From: Bacteroidales bacterium
GTDB lineage: Bacteria > Bacteroidota > Bacteroidia > Bacteroidales > UBA932
Assembly (NCBI GenBank): GCA_020026275.1
Contig: JAHHQQ010000004.1
Coordinates: forward strand, 43,482 to 107,481
Direction of reading: 5' to 3'
DNA length: 64,000 bases
Below, one piece after another: positions 1-6,975 of this stretch (positions within the stretch are counted from its first letter, which is position 1; each line of letters begins with the position of its first letter). Below the pieces are notes generated by a model. The model was not told where the DNA came from. It was given only the letters and a program-made list of their open reading frames with translations, and did not search any database. Both the position numbers and the translations under genes were made by a program.

Positions 1-2
1 AT

Positions 3-473
3 GGTGTAGACGAAAGTTCCAAAATCCTGGAAAAACACAAGATGATGGTCGGTTCCTACTTGATGCCAGAACTGAATCCGAATATTGTTTCCAATCTTGA
101 AAAAGACAACATCATCCCTTCCTATGGCTATCTCGTGACCAGAGGTTTGGCAGATGCCGTCAAGAGACTGAGCCGAGACAGCGGTCTGGGAGCCAAAATA
201 TATACGGACAAGATTCCTTTTGAGGGAAATTCTTTCACTTTAGGAAAAGAACTGGACATTGACCCGATTTCTGCAGCAATGAATGGTGGCGAAGACTATA
301 AACTTCTCTTTGTCATCCCGATTTTGGAACTGGAAAAATTCAGAAGAGATTTCCAGACTTTTGAAATCATCGGACATCTGGCACAGACAGATGTCGGAGC
401 TGTATTGGTAACTCCAGAAGGAGTGGAACTGCCCCTGCGTTCCCAAGGATGGCGCGAAGAGGAAGAACTTTAA
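3..473 (+). CDS. thiL: Thiamine-monophosphate kinase, C-terminal part (5' end outside window)
   Basis: The reading frame is open from base 3 to the TAA at 471-473, so only the last ~156 residues are present. ThiL phosphorylates thiamine phosphate to thiamine pyrophosphate in the cytoplasm. The family call rests on the C-terminal AIR-synthase-like domain with the ThiL-typical motif AMNGGEDYKLLF about 55 residues before the end. An oddity is that the segment normally reading like DISDGLA reads VTRGLADAV here, so the Asp residues usually found there are absent. The gene ends against a hairpin terminator facing the convergent TPR regulator. The N-terminal ATP-binding half cannot be judged from this window. 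Confidence 0.85.
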   Translation, partial: GVDESSKILEKHKMMVGSYLMPELNPNIVSNLEKDNIIPSYGYLVTRGLADAVKRLSRDSGLGAKIYTDKIPFEGNSFTLGKELDIDPISAAMNGGEDYKLLFVIPILELEKFRRDFQTFEIIGHLAQTDVGAVLVTPEGVELPLRSQGWREEEEL

Positions 474-507
474 GATAAAAAGAGGAGACATTGCTCCTCT
501 TTTTATC
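474..507. terminator. Bidirectional hairpin terminator between thiL and the TPR/HTH gene
   Basis: A perfect 14-bp stem (474-487 with 494-507) with a 6-nt loop begins directly after the thiL stop codon. The stem carries an A-run on one side and a T-run on the other, so it can act for both convergent genes. Confidence 0.8.
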
Positions 508-522
508 GTTTTCCGCCCAAAA

Positions 523-1998
523 TCATTTCTCGAACATTTTAAGGAAACGATCCTTATTCTGCGCATCCGAAGAGGAAATCTTGTTCTTCAATCTTGAAAT
601 TCGATTATAAACTACGGATTTTTCCTTTTCAATCAATGTGGAGACGGTCGTACTGGAAAATCCAGCCGCCACAAAACAGAACAGACGAATATCTTCTTCT
701 TTCAGGGAAGGGATTTCCTGTCTGAGATCGGCAACCAGACCGTCGTAATTTGCATCCAGCATGTCCTCCACACTCTTCGGATCTTTTCTGAAGCCATCCA
801 CAACCGACTTCACTTCCTTGAGGATCTTGGGCTGGAGATTTTCAGTTCCCTCGTAGATGTAATACTGTTCGCAGAGACGTTCCAGCACATCCATCTTGAC
901 GGACTGGATCTTGCGGCCGCTGTTCTTCTGGCTGATGGTCTGGATCTTGGACTGCAATTCTTCCGCGATGCCAATCAGTCTTTCATTTTCGGCTTTTTCC
1001 TCGGCCAGCCTGTTGTCTATGGCCATTCTCTTGTTCCGGCTGAACACATAGACGAAGACGACGATGAGGTTGATCAGCAACAAACCGACAATCACCTTCA
1101 ATTTGAGATTGTCCAGCTGGTCCTGTGCCTTTTCGGACTGTTGCTGGAAGAAGGTGCGCTGGGAAGCGGCCACAGACTGTGACAGAGCTTCTTTTTGCGC
1201 TTTGCGGCTGGAAGCGGTATAGTATTCCAAGGCCGACAATGCCTTTCTGTCGTCCCCCATCCGGGAATATACCTGATACTCCCGGAACTTGATGTCCATC
1301 ATGGCCTCTTCTGCATCGGCTCCATTCAGACCTACGACATCCTCCTGTGCCTTTTTCAGCCACTTACAGGCATTTTTATAGTCTTTGCCGAGCGAGAGGG
1401 CATAAGCCATCATCGCTTCCGCCTCTGGGCTCATTTTCTGTCCCAGAACCTCAATCCTGCCCAGCATCTTCAGCACCAGTTCCGGATTTCTTTCCGTCTT
1501 GGCCAGTTCCAGTTCAGAGTAGGACTCGAGCGCCTGCACTTCCAGCAGCGTATCTTTCTGGCTCTTGGCGAGAATCAGGGAAGATTTGAGTACACGGTTG
1601 GCCATATTGTAGTCTTCCAGCCGGTAGTACAGTTTTCCGGTCTCCAGGAAGGCCTGGCTCTTCTCTTTCTCCTCTCCTGCCGCTTCAAAGGCCTTCAATG
1701 CCTTCTTCATGTAGTTGAGCGCATCCCGATAGTTGGAGGTGGCTTCGCATGAACGGGCCAGTTCTCTGTTGATCCGTCCTATGTAGCTCTGGTCTTCCTC
1801 CTTTTCTGCCATTTCAGCAGCTTGGGTCAGGGATAGGACAGCGGAATGGTAAAGGCCCGCCTCGAATTGGACAGTCCCCTGCTCATACAGGGCCTGCATC
1901 TCTTCGTTGTGGTCCAAAACACTTTTGGCCTCCTTTGACATGCAAGAGGAGACCAAAAGCACTATTCCTAAAAAAAATATGTTCAGTTTACTTTTCAT
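523..1998 (-). CDS. Membrane-anchored TPR protein with cytoplasmic HTH domain (putative transcription regulator)
   Basis: A 491-residue protein. Residues 1-19 look like a signal peptide with a lipobox-like LVSSC, followed by about 250 residues of TPR-type helical repeats. Near residues 300-325 there is one strong membrane helix (VIVGLLLINLIVVFVYVF), then a basic coiled coil, and at the C-terminus a LuxR-like helix-turn-helix region ending in RISRLKNKI. Bacteroidota carry many proteins of this layout. They are thought to sense through the periplasmic TPR part and act on DNA through the HTH, but few have known ligands. Its start codon overlaps the glyS stop by one base (TAATG), so it is likely co-transcribed and translationally coupled with glyS. 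No target can be named. Confidence 0.75.
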   Translation of the reverse strand: MKSKLNIFFLGIVLLVSSCMSKEAKSVLDHNEEMQALYEQGTVQFEAGLYHSAVLSLTQAAEMAEKEEDQSYIGRINRELARSCEATSNYRDALNYMKKALKAFEAAGEEKEKSQAFLETGKLYYRLEDYNMANRVLKSSLILAKSQKDTLLEVQALESYSELELAKTERNPELVLKMLGRIEVLGQKMSPEAEAMMAYALSLGKDYKNACKWLKKAQEDVVGLNGADAEEAMMDIKFREYQVYSRMGDDRKALSALEYYTASSRKAQKEALSQSVAASQRTFFQQQSEKAQDQLDNLKLKVIVGLLLINLIVVFVYVFSRNKRMAIDNRLAEEKAENERLIGIAEELQSKIQTISQKNSGRKIQSVKMDVLERLCEQYYIYEGTENLQPKILKEVKSVVDGFRKDPKSVEDMLDANYDGLVADLRQEIPSLKEEDIRLFCFVAAGFSSTTVSTLIEKEKSVVYNRISRLKNKISSSDAQNKDRFLKMFEK

Positions 1999-3536
1999 TA
2001 CAGATTTCTGAGCAGGTTGCTCATGTTCACCTTCTTGTCAATCATGGCGTGAAGTTCTGCGATTGGTACACGAACCTGTTCCATGGTGTCACGATCTCTG
2101 ACAGTCACGCAGTGGTCTTCCAGTGATTCCATGTCCACAGTCACGCAGAATGGAGTTCCGATGGCATCCTGACGGCGGTATCTTCTACCGATACTGTCTT
2201 TCTCGTCATACTGGTAAGCGAAATCGTATTTGAGTTCGTTCACTACCTCCTGAGCAAGTTCAGGAAGACCGTTCTTCTTGAGCAATGGGAGCACAGCCAC
2301 CTTGATTGGTGCGAGCGGTGCAGGAATGCTCAATACGACACGGCTCTCGCCATTTTCCAGTTCCTCTACCTTGTAGGAATGAGACAGGACAGCCAGGAAC
2401 ATACGGTCCAGACCAATTGATGTCTCTACGCAGTATGGAGTATAGCTTTCGCCGGTCTCACTGTCAAAGTACTGGATTTTTCTGCCAGAGAGTTTGGCGT
2501 GGTTGCTCAAGTCAAAGTCAGTTCTGGAGTGAATTCCTTCCAGTTCCTTGAAACCGAATGGGAAGTTGAACTCGATGTCGGTTGCGGCATTGGCATAGTG
2601 AGCCAGTTTCTCATGATCGTGGAAACGATAGTTCTCGGCACCCATACCCAGGTTGACATGCCATTTCAGACGAGTTTCCTTCCATTTCTTGAACCATTCC
2701 ATCTCGGTTCCAGGACGAACGAAGAATTCCATCTCCATCTGCTCGAACTCTCTCATACGGAAGATGAACTGACGGGCTACGATCTCATTTCTGAAAGCCT
2801 TACCGATCTGTGCAATACCGAAAGGAATCTTCATACGGCCGGTTTTCTGGACGTTCAGATAATCTACGAAAATACCCTGAGCTGTCTCTGGACGAAGATA
2901 GATTTTGTCGTCAGACTCACCGGTGTTGCTGATTGCGGTGCTGAACATCAGGTTGAACTGACGTACATCTGTCCAGTTCTTGGTACCGGAAATAGGACAT
3001 ACAATCTCACAATCTTCAATAATCTGTTTGAGAGCTTTCAAGTCATTGCTCTCTTCTGCGGCTACATAACGGGAATGCACCTCGTCGTATTTGGCCTTTT
3101 CTCTCAAGATATTCGGATTGGTTGCACGGAACTGGGCTTCGTCAAATGCTTCGCCGAAACGTTTCTTTCCCTTGGCAACTTCCTTGTTCATCTTCTCCTC
3201 GATCTTGGCAAGGTAATCTTCAATCAGGACGTCAGCTCTGTAACGCTTCTTGGAGTCTTTATTGTCAATAAGAGGGTCGTTGAATGCAGCGACGTGACCA
3301 GAAGCCACCCAAACTTTCGGATGCATGAAGACGCAAGAATCAATACCGACCACGTTCTCATTGAGACGGGTCATCGCTTCCCACCAATATCTCTTGATAT
3401 TGTTCTTCAATTCTACACCCAACTGGCCATAGTCATATACGGCTGCCAGACCATCATAAATCTCGCTGGAAGGAAATATGAAGCCATATTCCTTGCAATG
3501 CGCTACCAAAACTTTAAAGAGTTCTTCTTGTGTCAT
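1998..3536 (-). CDS. glyS: Glycine--tRNA ligase (single-chain class II type)
   Basis: A 512-residue class II aminoacyl-tRNA synthetase that charges tRNA-Gly. Motif 2 and 3 regions are recognisable: FRNEIVARQFIFRMREFEQM near residue 250 (motif 2) and ETSIGLDRMFLAVL near residue 400 (motif 3). The C-terminal ~110 residues form the anticodon-binding domain (VAVLPLLKKNGLPELAQEVV). The length matches the alpha2 homodimeric GlyQS-type enzyme rather than the split GlyQ/GlyS form. The ATG at 3536 follows a ~90-base leader with a TACTTTTG -7-like element at 3625-3632. The TPR/HTH gene follows it with a one-base overlap. Confidence 0.97.
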   Translation of the reverse strand: MTQEELFKVLVAHCKEYGFIFPSSEIYDGLAAVYDYGQLGVELKNNIKRYWWEAMTRLNENVVGIDSCVFMHPKVWVASGHVAAFNDPLIDNKDSKKRYRADVLIEDYLAKIEEKMNKEVAKGKKRFGEAFDEAQFRATNPNILREKAKYDEVHSRYVAAEESNDLKALKQIIEDCEIVCPISGTKNWTDVRQFNLMFSTAISNTGESDDKIYLRPETAQGIFVDYLNVQKTGRMKIPFGIAQIGKAFRNEIVARQFIFRMREFEQMEMEFFVRPGTEMEWFKKWKETRLKWHVNLGMGAENYRFHDHEKLAHYANAATDIEFNFPFGFKELEGIHSRTDFDLSNHAKLSGRKIQYFDSETGESYTPYCVETSIGLDRMFLAVLSHSYKVEELENGESRVVLSIPAPLAPIKVAVLPLLKKNGLPELAQEVVNELKYDFAYQYDEKDSIGRRYRRQDAIGTPFCVTVDMESLEDHCVTVRDRDTMEQVRVPIAELHAMIDKKVNMSNLLRNL

Positions 3537-3624
3537 GATTGTATACTATAATTATTCTACTCTTTTTGGGGAAGCGGAGGCAACGTTCCACATAGAACCT
3601 TGCTTGCCACTTCTAAATATCTTG

Positions 3625-3632
3625 CAAAAGTA
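3625..3632 (-). promoter_or_regulatory. Possible glyS promoter -7 element (TACTTTTG)
   Basis: On the minus strand this octamer fits the Bacteroidota -7 consensus TAnnTTTG and lies ~90 bases before the glyS start. No good -33 TTTG is seen at the expected distance, so support is partial. Confidence 0.35.
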
Positions 3633-3638
3633 ATAAAT

Positions 3639-4145
3639 TTAATTGAAAATAAGTGGAAAAGCCTGCATGAGATCGCTCTTTGCCACCTGCCGGAGCGGAA
3701 TCATGACGAAATCCCGTTCCGAAATGCCTAAATGTGGGACAATCAGCTGTTTAGAGACGATTTTCTCCCTTCCATAAAACAGAATGTCAATGTCAATGGG
3801 ACGAGAGAAATACTGTCTTTTACCCTGATGGTCGTACAAAGGTCTCTCCACCCTGCCCATCCGCCTCTCCACCTGTTTGCAGAGGGCGAGCACCGCATGG
3901 GCATGCAGGTAGGCATCCTGTCCGGCAGAAGGCAGACGGAACCTCACGACAGCATTGTAGAATCGTCCCTCGTTTTCAGCCTCTTCGCCCGGTACAAATC
4001 CCCAAGGTGCGGTCTCCAGAATTTCCGAAACCGCCGAAGCGCTGACTGAAAAGGCCTTTTCCATCAGACGGACGGCTTCAAAGATATTCTCTCTCCGGTC
4101 CCCCATGTTGGAACCCAAAGAAAAATAGACATCGACTCCCTCCAT
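3639..4145 (-). CDS. folK: 2-amino-4-hydroxy-6-hydroxymethyldihydropteridine pyrophosphokinase (HPPK)
   Basis: This enzyme transfers pyrophosphate from ATP to hydroxymethyl-dihydropterin in folate synthesis. The 168 residues match the usual length. The N-terminal YFSLGSNMGDRRENI and the catalytic loop/signature SRPIDIDILFYG (about residues 116-127) are diagnostic. Next comes LIVPHLGISERDFVMIPL, the conserved pterin/ATP-site strand. The gene is last in a compact minus-strand run sufS-sufE-sufT-folK, 12 bases after sufT, so it is probably co-transcribed with the iron-sulfur genes. No terminator hairpin is obvious between it and the glyS leader. Confidence 0.95.
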   Translation of the reverse strand: MEGVDVYFSLGSNMGDRRENIFEAVRLMEKAFSVSASAVSEILETAPWGFVPGEEAENEGRFYNAVVRFRLPSAGQDAYLHAHAVLALCKQVERRMGRVERPLYDHQGKRQYFSRPIDIDILFYGREKIVSKQLIVPHLGISERDFVMIPLRQVAKSDLMQAFPLIFN

Positions 4146-4157
4146 CTTCCACTCAGA

Positions 4158-4508
4158 CTAATAATCCATTCCCAATTCAATCAGGGCTTCCTCTGAAAGC
4201 ATGCTCTTGTCCCAGACCGGTTCAAAGACCAGTTCGATATCACACCCCGTGATACCGGGCACATCTTCCACAGACGCCTTCACATCTCCCAGCACCTGAT
4301 CTGCCATCGGGCAGTTGGGAGCTGTGAATGTCATCTTGATGTCCACATGCTTCTGCTTGTCAATATACAGTTCATATATCAATCCGAGATCGTATACATT
4401 GACAGGAATTTCAGGGTCATACACCTGCTTGAGAGCCATGATCACATCGTTGTAATACGGCTCCAGCTCTTTCACGTCTTCTGCTGAAAGTACCTCTCTT
4501 TTATCCAT
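4158..4508 (-). CDS. sufT: SufT/MIP18-family (DUF59) iron-sulfur assembly protein
   Basis: A 116-residue MIP18/DUF59 domain protein. Typical features are the acidic DPEIPVNVYDLGLIYEL stretch at residues ~31-47 and the APNCPMADQV loop with its single conserved Cys near residue 66. Members help mature Fe-S proteins, often under iron limitation or high Fe-S demand. It lies 9 bases after sufE, in the order sufS-sufE-sufT, which supports the SufT assignment over other DUF59 proteins. A second DUF59-like domain is fused to the Mrp ATPase at 50.5-51.6 kb. Confidence 0.88.
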   Translation of the reverse strand: MDKREVLSAEDVKELEPYYNDVIMALKQVYDPEIPVNVYDLGLIYELYIDKQKHVDIKMTFTAPNCPMADQVLGDVKASVEDVPGITGCDIELVFEPVWDKSMLSEEALIELGMDY

Positions 4509-4517
4509 ATATTCTTC

Positions 4518-4931
4518 TTATTTATTCAACAAAGCCACTTCCTTGATCTTCGCGATCATGGAGACAAGCCCATTGGCACGGGTCGGAGAAAGATTTTCCT
4601 TGAGTCCGATCTTGTCCACAAAGGAAAAGTCGGAAGAAGAGATTTCTTCTGCCGTCCTGCCGGAATACACCCCGATCAGGAGTGAAATGATGCCTTTGGT
4701 GATGATGGCATCGCTGTCGGCGGTAAAGAAAATCTTACCGTCCTTCACTTCATAATCCAGCCACACTCTGGACTGGCAACCTTTGATCAGACGGTCTTCC
4801 GTCTTCTTTTCTTCTGGATAGGAATCCAGATTTTTTCCCAAATCAATCAGGTATTCATATTTATCCAGCCACTCATCGAACATGGAAAATGTGTCCACTA
4901 CCTGATTCTCAACTTCTAATAAACTTTCCAT
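4518..4931 (-). CDS. sufE: Cysteine desulfuration protein SufE
   Basis: SufE accepts persulfide sulfur from SufS and passes it to the Fe-S scaffold. The 137-residue length is normal. The acceptor Cys is present in RLIKGCQSRVWL (about residue 52), and the C-terminal part (SRTRANGL-like region, SPTRANGLVSMIAKIKEVAL) is typical. The start lies 2 bases after the sufS stop, indicating an operon. Confidence 0.93.
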   Translation of the reverse strand: MESLLEVENQVVDTFSMFDEWLDKYEYLIDLGKNLDSYPEEKKTEDRLIKGCQSRVWLDYEVKDGKIFFTADSDAIITKGIISLLIGVYSGRTAEEISSSDFSFVDKIGLKENLSPTRANGLVSMIAKIKEVALLNK

Positions 4932-4933
4932 AC

Positions 4934-6166
4934 TTACAAAAGCATATCAATTGCCCTATTCAGGGACTTGATGAAATACTGCGCTTCTTCCATCGTGTTG
5001 TACATTGCCAGAGAAGCCCTTAATATTCCTGTAACTCCCATCCGGTCCATCAGAGGCTCGGCACATACCTGGCCGGAACGGACCGCCACCCCCATCTTGT
5101 CCAGGATGAGAGCCAAATCTTCATGATGCACCCCTTCCACAACAAAAGAGAACAATGCAATCTTATTTGCCAATTTCTCAGGAATCCCCAAAAGGCGGAT
5201 GCGCTTGTCGTCCATCAATGTCTCATAGAGATATTTCTTCACCTCTTCATGATAGGCAACAATTTCCGGTTCCCTCAAATTCAAAGCCAGTTCAAGCGCT
5301 GGCTTAAGAGTAGGCACACCTGCCAAATTCTGAGTTCCTGCTTCAAATTTATATGGAACCTCCGCATAGGTCGAGCCAGTAAATTTGACAGTACCGATCA
5401 TCTCTCCCCCTCCCATATAAGGTGGCATCAAATCCAGAAGTTCCTTTTTTCCATAAAGGACACCAACTCCCGTTGCCGCAAAAATTTTATGACCGGAAAA
5501 AGCATAAAAGTCCACATCTGATTTTTTAACGTCAACTATCTGATGTACAATACCTTGCGCACCATCAACAAGAATTTTCACTCCATGAGAATGGCATATT
5601 TTGGCGGCACCATCTATATCATTGACCAATCCGAGAACGTTGGAGACATGTGTCATCGCCAAAATCTTGGTTTTAGGAGTTATCAGTTTATTGAGGTCTT
5701 CCAAAGCCAACCTACCGAAGTCATCCACTTTCCATACCAGCAGATGCGCCTTCTTTCTCTGACACATCATCTGCCATGGGATAATATTGGAATGATGTTC
5801 AGCTTCTGTCACAATCACTTCATCCTCTTCTTGAATAAAAGCTTCTCCGAACGAAAATGCAACAAGATTTATAGAAGCGGTTGCACCCGCCGTAAAAATA
5901 ATTTCTTCCTTTTGAGACGCATTCAAAAAATTCTGGACACAGACTCTAGCAGATTCAAACTCTTCTGTAGCCAAATCAGCGAGATGATGAACCGCACGAT
6001 GAATGTTGGAATTGGTCAAGAAACAACAATCTTCCCACTTCTGTACAACTGACACCGGTCTGTGCATCGTGGCAGCATTGTCCAAATAAACAAGATCCTT
6101 ACCATACACTTTCTGGTTAAGGATAGGAAAATTGCTTCTTACTTCTTCTACTGTCATCTTATTCAT
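4934..6166 (-). CDS. sufS: Cysteine desulfurase SufS (group II)
   Basis: A 410-residue PLP enzyme that strips sulfur from cysteine to feed Fe-S cluster assembly. The PLP-binding Lys is in AFSGHKIFAATGVGVLYG (about residue 227), the conserved aspartate/histidine region is DGAQGIVHQ, and the active-site Cys is in RSGQVCAEPLMDRMG (about residue 367), placing it in the SufS/CsdA group. It is first in the minus-strand sufS-sufE-sufT-folK run. Unlike many suf operons, no sufB, sufC or sufD is adjacent in this window. A TAACTTTG -7-like element lies 34-41 bases upstream. Confidence 0.95.
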   Translation of the reverse strand: MNKMTVEEVRSNFPILNQKVYGKDLVYLDNAATMHRPVSVVQKWEDCCFLTNSNIHRAVHHLADLATEEFESARVCVQNFLNASQKEEIIFTAGATASINLVAFSFGEAFIQEEDEVIVTEAEHHSNIIPWQMMCQRKKAHLLVWKVDDFGRLALEDLNKLITPKTKILAMTHVSNVLGLVNDIDGAAKICHSHGVKILVDGAQGIVHQIVDVKKSDVDFYAFSGHKIFAATGVGVLYGKKELLDLMPPYMGGGEMIGTVKFTGSTYAEVPYKFEAGTQNLAGVPTLKPALELALNLREPEIVAYHEEVKKYLYETLMDDKRIRLLGIPEKLANKIALFSFVVEGVHHEDLALILDKMGVAVRSGQVCAEPLMDRMGVTGILRASLAMYNTMEEAQYFIKSLNRAIDMLL

Positions 6167-6199
6167 TACTGATTAAAATACTTCCTAATTTGGAACTTA

Positions 6200-6207
6200 C
6201 AAAGTTA
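6200..6207 (-). promoter_or_regulatory. Probable -7 element of the sufS operon (TAACTTTG)
   Basis: On the minus strand this matches TAnnTTTG and sits 34 bases before the sufS ATG. The -33 element is not clear. The same octamer appears at the ybeY and susC promoters. Confidence 0.45.
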
Positions 6208-6301
6208 GCAAACTAATCTTTCTTTTAATATGAAAATATCATAAATTTGCCCTATCAGCAGACAAACTATATTCTATTCAATTATTTTAAAATTTAAATT
6301 C

Positions 6302-6889
6302 ATGTACGATTATATCAAAGGAAGCGTAGAGACACTCACCCCGACTGAAGCTGTCATCGAATGTTATGGAATAGGATATGACATTTTGATTTCATTGCAG
6401 ACCTACGAAGCCATTTCCAACCAGAAAGAAGTGAAGATTTATCTCCACCACTATCTGCGAGAAGACGATGAGCAGTTCTATGGTTTTGCTACCAGAGAGG
6501 AACGGGAACTGTTCCGTCTTCTTATCAGCGTATCCGGAATCGGAGTGGGAACCGCACGCATGATGCTATCTTCCTTGACTGACGAAGAAATACGGAATGC
6601 CATCTTGTCAGAAAATATCAATACAATAAAATCTATCAAAGGTATCGGACTCAAAACCGCTCAAAGAGTCATTCTAGAGTTGAAAGACAAAATTGTAAAA
6701 GGCTCTGGCAACAGTTCTCTCCTTCTTGCGACAGAAGGAAACAATGCAGTCATAGAAGAAGCTACTATCGCTCTCAGTATGCTTGGATTTCAAAAAAACA
6801 ATATCAACAAAGTTCTTTCAGCCATCATCAAAGAGCGTCCAGACGCCAAAGTGGAAGAACTCATCAAAGCGGCACTGCAAAGACTTTAG
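6302..6889 (+). CDS. ruvA: Holliday junction branch migration protein RuvA
   Basis: A 195-residue RuvA. The N-terminal OB-fold begins MYDYIKGSVETLTPTEAVIE. Two helix-hairpin-helix motifs follow (ISVSGIGVGTARMML near residue 78 and IKSIKGIGLKTAQRVILELK near residue 110), and the small C-terminal domain III contacts RuvB (residues ~150-195). RuvA tetramers bind four-way junctions and load the RuvB motor. ruvB is found separately at 15.7-16.7 kb, so the two genes are not an operon here. A TAAATTTG -7-like octamer at 6242-6249 may be part of its promoter. It ends at a bidirectional terminator. Confidence 0.96.
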   Translation: MYDYIKGSVETLTPTEAVIECYGIGYDILISLQTYEAISNQKEVKIYLHHYLREDDEQFYGFATREERELFRLLISVSGIGVGTARMMLSSLTDEEIRNAILSENINTIKSIKGIGLKTAQRVILELKDKIVKGSGNSSLLLATEGNNAVIEEATIALSMLGFQKNNINKVLSAIIKERPDAKVEELIKAALQRL

Positions 6890-6908
6890 AAGTATCCTCT
6901 CCTGAAAT

Positions 6909-6944
6909 AGAAAAAGCCTCAGAACTGAAACCGAGGCTTTTTCT
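6909..6944. terminator. Bidirectional terminator between ruvA and mnmG
   Basis: A 12-bp perfect stem (6909-6920 with 6933-6944) with 12-nt loop and A/T runs at its base serves two convergent genes. Confidence 0.8.
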
Positions 6945-6952
6945 TATTAAAT

Positions 6953-6968
6953 TGTTCCATGTGGAACA
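6953..6968. promoter_or_regulatory. parS-like site (one mismatch to TGTTCCACGTGGAACA)
   Basis: The 16 bases TGTTCCATGTGGAACA differ from the perfect site at 7315-7330 at one core position (C to T). It lies between the ruvA/mnmG terminator and the mnmG stop codon. ParB/Spo0J proteins bind such sites, and secondary sites near a primary one are common. Confidence 0.6.
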
Positions 6969-6975
6969 TTTATTC

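Noticed and set aside
2499..3551. 350-codon plus-strand open frame
   Set aside because: Antisense shadow of glyS.
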